The notes: a model not told the origin generated them from the sequence alone. 7,681 nt of DNA from an uncultured Fretibacterium sp. (GCA_937915755.1 CALGGR010000008.1:1-7681); one strand, 5' to 3'; positions 1-6,830 are shown, counted from the stretch's first letter. A program made the numbers and translations.

Positions 1-1
1 G

Positions 2-106
2 TATCTTACACAACATAATACACAGGTGCAGCCGTTGCTATCAGAAGACAGGCGGATTTACGAGGTGTTAGGTAAATTGTCGTACGTAAAAAAATCTTAC
101 ATCTAA
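2..106 (+). CDS. Possible 3' end of an unidentified gene (partial, low confidence)
   Basis: One frame is open from the left edge for 34 codons and stops at TAA 104-106. The end of the peptide reads LGKLSYVKKSYI. I do not recognise it. It could be the tail of the gene carried by the IS21-like element whose end seems to lie at 131-311, but it does not resemble the usual IstB C-terminus. A second frame (from base 3) is open for 22 codons, so an open stretch of this length could be chance. The case for a gene is position only. Confidence 0.25.
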   Translation, partial: YLTQHNTQVQPLLSEDRRIYEVLGKLSYVKKSYI

Positions 107-147
107 GCGAAAATACTGGCTGATTAGTAATTGCAAGGGTTTACAAA

Positions 148-180
148 ATAAAAGTTTGATACGGGCTATGACTGACCCAG
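148..180 (+). repeat. 33-bp direct repeat, copy 1
   Basis: This copy is identical over 33 bases to 245-277. It starts ATAAAAGTTTGATACGGG and ends GACTGACCCAG. Similarity continues upstream in degenerate form (TTGCAAGGGTTT here, TTGCAGGGTTTT before the second copy), so the true unit is about 45-50 bp. It is best read as a subterminal repeat of an IS21-like end. Confidence 0.9.
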
Positions 181-244
181 AAGCGTAAAAAATGCGTAAC
201 GGTTGACTATGTAATTACTGCAAGCTAAGTTATTGCAGGGTTTT

Positions 245-277
245 ATAAAAGTTTGATACGGGCTATGACTGACCCAG
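245..277 (+). repeat. 33-bp direct repeat, copy 2
   Basis: This is a perfect second copy of 148-180, 64 bases downstream. It is followed after 11 bases by a 13-base partial copy at 289-301 (ATGACTGACCCAG). The spacing shortens toward the presumed element end at 311, unlike a CRISPR array. Confidence 0.9.
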
Positions 278-288
278 ATGTAGGTTAA

Positions 289-301
289 ATGACTGACCCA
301 G
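289..301 (+). repeat. 13-bp partial third copy of the direct repeat
   Basis: ATGACTGACCCAG matches the last 13 bases of both 33-bp copies exactly. It lies 10 bases inside the presumed element terminus at 311. Confidence 0.8.
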
Positions 302-305
302 CAAG

Positions 306-311
306 TTGACA
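306..311 (+). promoter_or_regulatory. Outward TTGACA, possible -35 box at the IS end
   Basis: A consensus -35 hexamer sits at the very end of the repeat region and points into the tail operon. The bases 16-17 downstream (GATAGC/ATAGCA, 328-334) are a poor -10, so a working hybrid promoter is doubtful. A better -10 (TATAAT, 367-372) has only a weak partner upstream (ATGAGT, 344-349). Either could start transcription ahead of the first tail gene, whose normal upstream phage genes are absent. Confidence 0.25.
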
Positions 312-384
312 ATGGGAGATAAAGCAGGATAGCAGCGGAATTTATGAGTAATAATACGATGAATAATATAATAATGCAGAAAGT

Positions 385-390
385 GAGGAG
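385..390 (+). promoter_or_regulatory. Ribosome binding site deciding the start of tail protein I
   Basis: GAGGAG lies 10 bases before ATG 401. The upstream in-frame ATG at 344 has no comparable site, so 401 is the likely start. The peptide from 401 (MKTLSEIEIQDLLP) is also what the family looks like at its N-terminus. Confidence 0.7.
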
Positions 391-400
391 AAATAAAAGA

Positions 401-1450
401 ATGAAAACGTTATCTGAAATAGAAATACAGGATTTACTTCCAGAAAATTTATTGCTTGATAAGAACATCAGGGACATATGCGAAGCGTTGAATCCAGAGT
501 TGAAACTAGTAACCGGTTCAGCTCGTGAAGCGTTAATAATGCCGCGTATAGACGAACTTGACGAGAGAATAATAGACATGCTTGCATGGCAGTATCACGT
601 AGATTTTTATGAACTTGCGGACAGTCTTGAAGTGAAACGTAGATTAGTAAAAGATTCGTTGAAGTGGCACATGAAGAAGGGTACACGTTGGGCGATAATT
701 CATGCGTTGGAGATGTTAGGGATTGAGGCAGAATATACGAACTGGTACGAATTCGGAGGAGATCCTTACACTTTCAAGATAGACGCGTCAGTGCAGCCAG
801 AATATTACGAACACGCAGACCATGAGCAATTAATAGAGAATATATACAAAGCAGTCAACGAGTCAAAAGCAGCACGGAGCACAATGGTACAGCTGAATAC
901 GAATATTCATGCAGAAGACGAATTGATAATAAAATACGGAATAGCGAACGGGTTATCAGGTTATCAGCATATTTATATCAACGCTCCGGATAATGAGATA
1001 TTGCCTATTACATACGGAACAGCGCAAGGTCTAACAGGACATGCGATAATATTACCGAATAGCCCCGAAGTAGAATTTGAGACAAGAATTTATCAGGGAA
1101 TAATAACGACTCTGTTCAGTATGTTCAACGTGAAAGTGGGGAATTTAGAGCCTGAGCTTGAACATGAAAGTAAAATATATTATGCCTGTGCTCACAGTGT
1201 ATCAGGGACTCAGAGAGTAAATATCGAGATTGACCGGCCGGAATTTGACGATACAGGTATAGCGGTGAGGCTAATAGAAAATGATTCGTATTTGCTGAGA
1301 GTGAAAGCGAATAATTACCCGTATGAGAGGATGTGCCAGGACGTATGGGAAGTAACAGGAGAGCCTGAAAAAGAGATAGAGGATAATATAAAATTTCAAA
1401 CGTTGAGTATAATAACAGGTAATTTAATAATCAGATCGGAGAGTGATTAA
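401..1450 (+). CDS. I: Phage tail protein I (P2 gpI-like) with a repeat-bearing C-terminal extension
   Basis: This structural protein should sit at the baseplate edge and connect it to the tail fibres in P2-type contractile tails. Residues 1 to about 130 (from ATG 401) match my knowledge of the tail protein I family: LLPENLL near the start, then PRIDELDERIIDMLAWQYHVDF, then a KGTRWAIIHALEMLG helix followed by a TNWYEFGGDPYTF strand. P2 gpI is about 175 residues, whereas this protein has 349. The extra C-terminal half includes four tandem repeats of about 27 residues (about 174-283), with cores such as YGIANGLSGY and YGTAQGLTGH. These are probably beta-strand pairs. The frame is open from ATG 344 (368 aa), but 401 has the GAGGAG site. 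The stop lies 4 bases before the fibre gene, in the I-H order of P2. The assignment is firm and the role of the extension is inferred. Confidence 0.85.
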   Translation: MKTLSEIEIQDLLPENLLLDKNIRDICEALNPELKLVTGSAREALIMPRIDELDERIIDMLAWQYHVDFYELADSLEVKRRLVKDSLKWHMKKGTRWAIIHALEMLGIEAEYTNWYEFGGDPYTFKIDASVQPEYYEHADHEQLIENIYKAVNESKAARSTMVQLNTNIHAEDELIIKYGIANGLSGYQHIYINAPDNEILPITYGTAQGLTGHAIILPNSPEVEFETRIYQGIITTLFSMFNVKVGNLEPELEHESKIYYACAHSVSGTQRVNIEIDRPEFDDTGIAVRLIENDSYLLRVKANNYPYERMCQDVWEVTGEPEKEIEDNIKFQTLSIITGNLIIRSESD

Positions 1451-1454
1451 ATAA

Positions 1455-2663
1455 ATGGCTGAAGGAATGAGATTAACATATGCAGGAAGAAATTTATTAG
1501 CACGAGCAATAACAGGACAGCAGTTAATTTTCACGAGGGCATTTGCGGGCGACGGAGTATTAACGAATCAGAATATTAGCGAAATGACAAATTTAATATC
1601 TCCAAAAAGAGAGTTGCCAATACAGTCTATAGAAATTCCCGAAGGTGTTGGAGTAGCCGAGATAATCTTAGAAATGAACAATGCGGATCTTTCACAGGGA
1701 TTTTTCTTAAGGGAATACGGATTATTTGCGCAAGACCCAGATACAGAAGAAGAAGTTTTATATTCATACAGGAATGCAGGAAACGAAGCGAGTTATTTAC
1801 CTGGTTCGAACGGAGCCGACACAGTGCAGTTTACTTTGTCGTTAATGACGATAATAGATCAGGCTGAAAATGTAACGGCACAGATAACGAGTACGAACTC
1901 CTACGTAACGAATTCGAGATTAGAGTCAAGGGTAGCAAGTTTATTCGAAGACCCTGATACGATAAATTATTTCTGGACACATAAGACTGGAGATGTTCAG
2001 AAATTACGACCTGCAACGGTTCAGACAGTGAAAGATTTGTTAATCGGCAATTACGACTTCCAGAATTTGAACTCAAGGCTTGAGATAATCGAGGACGCAA
2101 TGAGTCAGGTATTACTCCAGTTTGAAGATATAGATTTATATCCTGATTATATGAATTTCATAGTCGAGAATTTCAATAACACGAATCAAATAGATACGTT
2201 CAAGTCCAGAGTAACGTCAATAGTAGCCGGTGATGACAGCATTGACGTGGAAGATATAACCGGAATGTTGCCGTTGAGCTGGTACATGATTTCAGACGGA
2301 AATAACTCGGAGCTTGTGCAGATCAAGACAATCAACCGCGAGAACGGAGTAAATCGTATAATTCTGATGGAAGACATAGAGAACTCGTACAATGTATCAG
2401 TGACTCAGATATACAGAACCAGTGCATTAATCAAATCAGGTTATGCGCGCGGAGCAGTAGCCGAGAAATTAGACTCATGGATACCCAATATAAATTGGAG
2501 CGGGCGATTAGGGAATACGGAATTTGAAGTAAATGCAGAAGTCAGTACATCGAATTATAATCAGTTTGATTTTAGCGGTCAGACTAATTTCACGAGTTCA
2601 GGATATTTCTGTATAGGCCAGGATACAGAAGTACATGCGACAACACTGGAAGAGATTGAATAA
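1455..2663 (+). CDS. Phage tail-collar fibre protein (P2 gpH N-terminal type)
   Basis: This 402-residue protein is the base of a tail fibre that would dock on tail protein I. Residues 1 to about 150 show the tail-collar fibre domain (DUF3751 type): MRLTYAGRNLLARAITGQ, then FTRAFAGDG, then a stretch ending FFLREYGLFA and the closing strand VQFTLSLMTIID. P2-like gpH proteins share this N-terminal attachment domain and vary beyond it. Residues about 200-402 are different and unrecognised. They hold a segment rich in Ile, Asp and Asn (SIVAGDDSIDVEDITGML), then a short beta-rich C-terminus without collagen-like or chaperone motifs. The protein is shorter than P2 gpH (about 670 aa), so the receptor-binding part may have been moved to the next gene. 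A GGAG lies 13 bases before the start and just overlaps the previous stop region. Function is confident for the N-terminus only. Confidence 0.8.
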   Translation: MAEGMRLTYAGRNLLARAITGQQLIFTRAFAGDGVLTNQNISEMTNLISPKRELPIQSIEIPEGVGVAEIILEMNNADLSQGFFLREYGLFAQDPDTEEEVLYSYRNAGNEASYLPGSNGADTVQFTLSLMTIIDQAENVTAQITSTNSYVTNSRLESRVASLFEDPDTINYFWTHKTGDVQKLRPATVQTVKDLLIGNYDFQNLNSRLEIIEDAMSQVLLQFEDIDLYPDYMNFIVENFNNTNQIDTFKSRVTSIVAGDDSIDVEDITGMLPLSWYMISDGNNSELVQIKTINRENGVNRIILMEDIENSYNVSVTQIYRTSALIKSGYARGAVAEKLDSWIPNINWSGRLGNTEFEVNAEVSTSNYNQFDFSGQTNFTSSGYFCIGQDTEVHATTLEEIE

Positions 2664-2667
2664 AAAA

Positions 2668-2672
2668 AGGAG
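2668..2672 (+). promoter_or_regulatory. Ribosome binding site for the LamG/Gly-rich fibre gene
   Basis: AGGAG lies 10 bases before ATG 2683, in the 19-base gap after the collar-fibre gene. It supports this start and translation from the same transcript. Confidence 0.7.
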
Positions 2673-2682
2673 TGAGACATAA

Positions 2683-4440
2683 ATGGGAGTGGCAACCAGG
2701 AAATTTAACCGGCACATCAAGAGTTTAATGCATTTTGATTATCCGTATTATGACGAACCCGGTGATGGAATGCGCGACGAAATAGGAGTATTAAACTGGA
2801 CTAACGAAGGTAATGCAATATTTGTAGGTGCAGAAGTTCCAGCAGCTCAGATAGTAGCAGGTACGCCTAAATTTGGCTATAGATGTTTGCAGACCAGTGC
2901 AGCGAGTGATTATCTAGAGGCACCTGTAACAGGGAATTATTTAGATATAAAATCAGCCAAGAGTTACGAAATAGAATTTTTTATCAGGAAGACCAACGCC
3001 TCAGCCGGTAACATAGTGAATTTATTAGATTCGAATGATACGAGTCTTTTTACAGTGAGCACGGACGCAAGTAATAATATACTAGTAACGAGTTCAGCTA
3101 TGAGCATAGCGGGAACGTCAAGCACAGCCTTAACGTTAAGTACATGGACACATGTCCGAGTAAGAATAAATCAGGGTGCAGCGTATATATTTATCAACGG
3201 AGTATCAGCTTATTCAGGAACTTGCAGTCTATCAGTCAGTGATGTAGCGAAGATTCGTTTAGGCGGATTTATAGGTCAACTTGACGAGTTCATGATAAGG
3301 AATGCAGTCTCAAACGATAATGTTCCAGAAGTTCCATATAAGGGACATATAGACCTGTATGGAATGGGCGGTAATGGAAGACAAGGGCGTTTAATTCTGA
3401 ATATCAACGGGACTAACAAGCTGAACTCAGTATATAATGTTGCAAGCGTTATAAGTTCTTCGAAGTTCACGATAACAGGCTTTAATGTCTCAGACGGCAT
3501 ACACGGCTCTATTGAAGTCGGAGATGAGCTAATGCTGTTGAAGAGGCAGGCTAATAGAGAGGCTATTACAGGGACGGATACGGGTTTATATGCATTCAGG
3601 AAGATAATAGACATAACAGGGACAACGATAACGCTGAACAGTCCGATAACAGAATTCACGTTTGAACAGAATGACACTTATAACTTGTATGCATGCCTTG
3701 TGCCTAATTACACGAGTGTAAATATAGCGTCCGGTGTAACAGTAATTCCTAGTGGTACAGTTTTCCCTATAGTATTCAGGAGTCAGGGCGATGTAACGAT
3801 AAACGGGAATTTATTATCATCAGGTTATAGCGATGTAAGAAATGACATTTTTCAAATGACTCATAATCACTTGCCAGAACGTTTTATTATGGGCAGTGGA
3901 GGCGGAGTAATAATCCTGAGTGAGGGTACAGTAACAATCAGCGACAGTGCACGACTCGGAGCGTCATGGTCAGGTTCAGGGACATATGGAACAGGAGGCC
4001 CGTCAACTTCTCCGTATGTAGGAGGCAACGCAGGTTCAGGCTACGGTGGAGGTGGTTCATCGTACCCGTATGGTTCAAGTCAGAGAGGTTCAGGAGGAGC
4101 AGGCGGAGTCGGTTATGGTGGTGAGTGCTATCACTATGGAAACAATAGCGGGCGAAACGGAGGGCGGCCGGGTAGTTATGTGAGACCAGATATCTCATGG
4201 TTCCCGCAGGGTTCTAACCCAGCGAAGCGTGGTAATAGTGCCCCCCTTTGTATTGATTGGTGTGTTCCCTTAGCTAATAGCGGAGCTAATGTAATGATAA
4301 TCTGCCGTCAGCTGAGTGCGTCAATGGATGCAATATCAACCGGAGGCAGTGGGGGGAAATATACGACAAGCGGGGGCGGAGCCATATCAACCGGGGCAGG
4401 CACAGGAATGTGTTATTTAGCATACGAGGAGGCAATATAA
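2683..4440 (+). CDS. Tail fibre/adhesin: LamG-like lectin domain plus glycine-rich tip
   Basis: This 585-residue protein is probably the receptor-binding component. Residues about 15-215 look like a concanavalin A/LamG fold. They begin SLMHFDYPYYD, carry the strand YEIEFFIRK, then the hallmark WTHVRVRINQGAAYIFINGV, and end IGQLDEFMIRN. Residues about 220-400 form a beta-rich linker with TINGNLLSSG, a pattern I associate with glycine-rich surface proteins (strand, VPNYT, TINGxI). Residues about 404-585 are glycine-rich in two blocks. Each opens with GGG or GAN followed by a hydrophobic strand (VIILSEG; VMIICRQL), and the blocks include GSGYGGGGS and GSGGAGGVGYGGE. Poly-glycine tips of this kind carry host recognition in some T4-like adhesins, so a similar role is inferred. 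There is no signal peptide or membrane segment. The next gene's ribosome binding site lies inside its last codons, so the two are translationally close. Exact ligand unknown. Confidence 0.7.
   Translation: MGVATRKFNRHIKSLMHFDYPYYDEPGDGMRDEIGVLNWTNEGNAIFVGAEVPAAQIVAGTPKFGYRCLQTSAASDYLEAPVTGNYLDIKSAKSYEIEFFIRKTNASAGNIVNLLDSNDTSLFTVSTDASNNILVTSSAMSIAGTSSTALTLSTWTHVRVRINQGAAYIFINGVSAYSGTCSLSVSDVAKIRLGGFIGQLDEFMIRNAVSNDNVPEVPYKGHIDLYGMGGNGRQGRLILNINGTNKLNSVYNVASVISSSKFTITGFNVSDGIHGSIEVGDELMLLKRQANREAITGTDTGLYAFRKIIDITGTTITLNSPITEFTFEQNDTYNLYACLVPNYTSVNIASGVTVIPSGTVFPIVFRSQGDVTINGNLLSSGYSDVRNDIFQMTHNHLPERFIMGSGGGVIILSEGTVTISDSARLGASWSGSGTYGTGGPSTSPYVGGNAGSGYGGGGSSYPYGSSQRGSGGAGGVGYGGECYHYGNNSGRNGGRPGSYVRPDISWFPQGSNPAKRGNSAPLCIDWCVPLANSGANVMIICRQLSASMDAISTGGSGGKYTTSGGGAISTGAGTGMCYLAYEEAI
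4426..4432 (+). promoter_or_regulatory. Ribosome binding site inside the end of the adhesin gene
   Basis: GAGGAGG encodes the Glu-Glu-Ala end of the adhesin and also lies 11 bases before ATG 4444. It fixes the start of the next gene and points to coupled translation. Confidence 0.75.
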
Positions 4441-4443
4441 ACG

Positions 4444-5940
4444 ATGGCGAACATATTAACGAGTTACCCGATAAGATATACGCAGGATGAAGTAAATGCA
4501 GCAGCGTATGGAGTAATAACGAGCAATGAAGGCAATTATTTAGATTTAACGCAGGCGGATGTAGTAACAGGAATAGAATTTACAACAGACCCAGACCCGT
4601 TGCCGATGTCCGTGGTGAAATGCAATATAGTATTCAACAAGGGCGGAAACTGGTTTATATTAGATGCTAACGGAGATGCTGAGGACGTAGAGACTCAGGA
4701 GCTGAGTGCAGAGTCGATATTTGAAGAGGGTAACAGTATAGAAGATTTGACGGCCTTAACGAATATTGACGCGTTCAAGAACAGCACGATAAGATTTGCG
4801 TTAGCGTTATGGACATCAGACCCCGACAATGTAAAGCCGAAAGTAAAATTTAAAGTGAACTGCAAGACATTAGTGCAGCAGTTGAGTCAGACAGTAACGA
4901 GTCCCGAATATGAATACGATGATTTAATAGTAATAACAGGGATAGAGACGGATAATCAGGTAAGTGGAGGAGGCTCAATAGTTTTACAGGGGCGATATTA
5001 TGATTATCAGAGTGGAACGCCTGGTTATACAGAATGGTCAAATTTATCTGAATTAATCGGAGCAATAACGAATAAGTATCAATTTAAAGCAGTAACGACA
5101 GCGACGACGATCAACGTATCTCAAAGTATATTAAATAATATTCGAGTGAGATATAACGAAGGTGGAATAATAGCCGCGAGTGGTGGAGTGAATGAGATCA
5201 TAACAGTAACGCGAGACTGGCGTGTAGATTTGCGACATTGCCGAGTCGTGGTGAGACATGCGAAGTTAAACGGGAGCAGCATAAAATGTTATGTAACATT
5301 CAGGGCGAAGAGCACAAAAGTAACAGGCGAACAATTAGGTGTCGGGACTGGACTGCGTCAAACGTTAAATTTAGAGCATACGACTGGTATAAAACTGGAT
5401 ACAGTAAGAATATACGTCAACGGGAAAGCAGTAACTATGAATTATGATGTGAACTGTCAGACAGGGCGAGTAGTGCTAGAGGCCGACGCAGGAGCAGTAA
5501 TAACGTGTGATTATGAGTATGGCTGGGAGGCCGAAGAATGGACAGAGTTAGCATTAGATTACACGGAAGAATATGAAGGGTATGATCAGAGTGTATATAG
5601 AATAACGCTGCCTGAGAATGCGACAACAGCAGTAAAGAGTATAGCTGGAATAAAGATAGCGTTACAAACGAGTCGAGGGACGCAACGCGAGGGGAATTTA
5701 GGGCTAGGAGACGGAACGCCAGCGCAGTATAAATTACAATATCCGATAAGGGGAGGGCGCTATACGTTATATAAAAACGGGGTTGAGGTAACGGATAGCG
5801 ATAATTATGTGAAGATAGACCGAGAAGATGCGAGATATATCACAGTAACGACGAATAACGGGGAGCATGTAAGTATAGAATACGAGTATGAAAGTGAACC
5901 GTGTATAGTGTATGAAGTGAGTGGAATATTTAGCAGGTAA
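4444..5940 (+). CDS. Beta-rich phage tail structural protein, unknown function
   Basis: I do not recognise a named family for this 498-residue protein. Its position as fourth gene of the tail operon, with a 3-base gap and a strong upstream GAGGAGG, argues for a fibre or accessory structural part. There is no signal peptide, transmembrane segment or catalytic motif. The sequence is predicted by eye to be almost all beta strand with many Thr, Val and Asn. The C-terminal third holds two copies of one module, about residues 298-361 and 421-486. Each starts with GxGTxxQxxL, continues to a strand ending Y.NGxxVT, and closes with a xxYEY strand. Similar modules (strand, G-V-xx-Y, strand, YxY) occur in phage structural proteins. 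The N-terminal 150 residues resemble no domain I can name. Host binding, fibre stabilisation or a baseplate cap are all possible. Confidence 0.6.
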   Translation: MANILTSYPIRYTQDEVNAAAYGVITSNEGNYLDLTQADVVTGIEFTTDPDPLPMSVVKCNIVFNKGGNWFILDANGDAEDVETQELSAESIFEEGNSIEDLTALTNIDAFKNSTIRFALALWTSDPDNVKPKVKFKVNCKTLVQQLSQTVTSPEYEYDDLIVITGIETDNQVSGGGSIVLQGRYYDYQSGTPGYTEWSNLSELIGAITNKYQFKAVTTATTINVSQSILNNIRVRYNEGGIIAASGGVNEIITVTRDWRVDLRHCRVVVRHAKLNGSSIKCYVTFRAKSTKVTGEQLGVGTGLRQTLNLEHTTGIKLDTVRIYVNGKAVTMNYDVNCQTGRVVLEADAGAVITCDYEYGWEAEEWTELALDYTEEYEGYDQSVYRITLPENATTAVKSIAGIKIALQTSRGTQREGNLGLGDGTPAQYKLQYPIRGGRYTLYKNGVEVTDSDNYVKIDREDARYITVTTNNGEHVSIEYEYESEPCIVYEVSGIFSR

Positions 5941-5943
5941 GAG

Positions 5944-5971
5944 TTGACAAAAAAGGAGGAGAGCGTATAAT
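5944..5971 (+). promoter_or_regulatory. Consensus sigma-70-type promoter word pair over the start of a broken gene
   Basis: TTGACA (5944-5949) and TATAAT (5966-5971) are both perfect and 16 bases apart, filling the 29-base gap after the fourth tail gene. The -10 box overlaps the start codon ATG 5970, and the ribosome binding site AGGAGGA (5954-5960) lies in the spacer. A transcript from here would begin near 5978, past the start codon, so it could not make the protein from 5970. It would instead run antisense into the IS256 transposase. It may be coincidence. Confidence 0.35.
5954..5960 (+). promoter_or_regulatory. Strong ribosome binding site for the interrupted gene
   Basis: AGGAGGA lies 9 bases before ATG 5970. 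It shows that a real gene began here before the insertion. Confidence 0.75.
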
Positions 5972-6044
5972 GAGCGACAAGATGATGATGAAAGCTGCAA
6001 TGATCCCCCGTGTTCATGACGGGACTGTCAATAGTTTTGTGTAA
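5970..6044 (+). pseudogene. Fifth tail-operon gene, truncated after 17 codons by an IS256 end
   Basis: The original gene is readable for 17 codons (MSDKMMMKAAMIPRVHD, 5970-6020). The next bases are the left inverted repeat of an IS256-family element, which supplies seven more codons and a stop at 6042-6044. The strong AGGAGGA site and the 29-base gap after the previous gene show this was a normal member of the tail operon. The product is too short to identify. The rest of the gene is not found on the far side of the IS cluster in this window, so it was lost or moved. Confidence 0.65.
6021..6044 (+). repeat. Left terminal inverted repeat of the IS256-family element
   Basis: Read inward it begins GGGACTGTCA and ends TTGTGTAA. 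Aligned with the reverse complement of 6851-6874 it matches at 20 of 25 columns, allowing one gap on each side. Confidence 0.8.
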
Positions 6045-6814
6045 TTAAATTTTTACTCTGTCAGTTCCAAAAAGAATGGCGAACTGATTCAACTCTAATC
6101 CACAGTTCCGTATGGGCATAGTCCATTTTTTAGACGCTTTCTGGATTGCCAAATACATGATCTTGAATATCGCCTCGTCATCTGGGAATGCTGCTCTGTT
6201 TTTGGTAACTTTCCTATTCTATTGCGTTGGTCGTGTATATTACTCGCCTTATATCTTCTGGATAGGCAAAAAATTCATTTAGGTCGTCCCAGTGAGCTTC
6301 TCCAGTGCTTTCGTTCAATGCTGTATATTTCTGTTTGAGGTCATGACAAACTGCCTTTAAATCTTTATAGCTGACGTATTTTGTACTGTTCCGAACCATG
6401 TGGACTATGCAAAGTGCCAAATACAGAGCTTTATTCTCATATGCTGTCTAAAGGACGGGTTCGCCAACTCCTGACATCTTCATGAACTGCATCTGTTACC
6501 TTACTTATTAACTCGGGAGATACTTCAACACCATAAATTTCATTCAAATGCGATTGAATATCCCTGTTGGTCATTCCTCGTGAATATAACGAAATTATCT
6601 GGGGGCAGCCTCTTGGAATACTTAACTGTCTTTTGAGAATATTTGAATATTTTTTATAGCCCAGATGCTCGTCCATTTCTGTTTCCAGAATTCTATTCAT
6701 GTTAAGCCCATTATATCCGAAAAGCTCTTCCTGTGTCTTTCCAGATAAATCCAGTTTAGAAACTATTTGCTCGATAATAGCTTCCTTGGGTTCAAGTTCG
6801 TGCTTCTTGGTCAT
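6045..6814 (-). pseudogene. IS256-family transposase, multiply deleted and frameshifted
   Basis: This was a DDE-type transposase. It starts at ATG 6814 (MTKKHELEPKEAIIEQIV) with GGAGG at 6826-6830. Three frames must be joined: 6814 to about 6446, about 6446 to 6217, and 6215 to 6045 (RKVTKNRAAFPDDEAIF, ending FGTDRVKI). Family landmarks remain, namely DEHLGYKKYS, IISLYSRGM, YGVEVSPELISKVTD, RPLDSIY, CIVHMVRN, KYVSYKDLKAVC, IRRVIYTTNAIE and KKWTMPIRN. From memory of full-length relatives, blocks are missing near residue 37, after GYKKYS, after RPLDSIY (expected first catalytic Asp), between YLAL and CIVH (expected second catalytic Asp in the VDGLKGF region), before HWDDL, and after NAIE (expected SLN). 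About 255 codons remain of roughly 400. The protein must be inactive. Confidence 0.85.
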
Positions 6815-6825
6815 TACTATTTAGT

Positions 6826-6830
6826 CCTCC
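6826..6830 (-). promoter_or_regulatory. Ribosome binding site of the IS256-family transposase
   Basis: GGAGG on the - strand lies 11 bases upstream of ATG 6814, confirming the N-terminus of the pseudogene. Confidence 0.65.

Larger units (their letters stand above)
131..311. mobile_element. Probable terminus of an IS21-family element (remnant)
   Basis: This segment carries two long direct repeats and a short third copy, each ending in the word TGACTGACCCAG, and then stops at TTGACA (306-311). Read from the other strand it begins TGTCAACTTGCTGGGTCAGT. IS21-family elements are known for 5'-TG...CA-3' ends, for several subterminal direct repeats, and for an outward -35 box in one end, and all three are visible here. 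The tail operon begins just beyond. No istA or istB coding sequence is recognisable in the 130 bases to the left, so this is either the outermost end of an element lying outside the window or an isolated relic. The outer boundary at 311 is inferred from the TG/CA rule. The inner boundary is arbitrary. Confidence 0.45.

Noticed and set aside
148..301. CRISPR-like array
   Set aside because: There are only two full copies, the third is partial, spacing is unequal (64 and 11 bases), and the IS21-like terminal structure explains them better.
344..400. Upstream ATG 344 as start of tail protein I
   Set aside because: It has no good ribosome binding site, whereas ATG 401 has GAGGAG at the right distance and a family-like N-terminus. 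The 19 extra residues (MSNNTMNNIIMQKVRRNKR) look like translated leader.
166..579. Long open frame on the - strand before and across tail protein I
   Set aside because: Its second half mirrors the real tail protein I gene and its first half reads through the direct repeats, giving repeated WVSH words. It has no ribosome binding site and no family match.
3276..3677. 133-codon open frame on the - strand inside the adhesin gene
   Set aside because: It is antisense to a gene with clear domain structure, and the low-complexity Ser/Leu/Ile composition is what the reverse of a purine-rich strand gives.
5238..5447. 69-codon open frame on the + strand inside the fourth tail gene
   Set aside because: It lies wholly within a well-supported gene in another frame, with no ribosome binding site and a composition typical of a shadow.
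2683..5940. Diversity-generating retroelement variable region in the fibre genes
   Set aside because: I see no reverse transcriptase, no template repeat, and no AAC-rich C-type lectin end in any of the tail genes. Only a search of flanking sequence could change this.
6437..6814. Independent small gene rather than part of a transposase
   Set aside because: Its sequence continues collinearly into the next two frames with IS256 landmarks in order, between matching terminal repeats.
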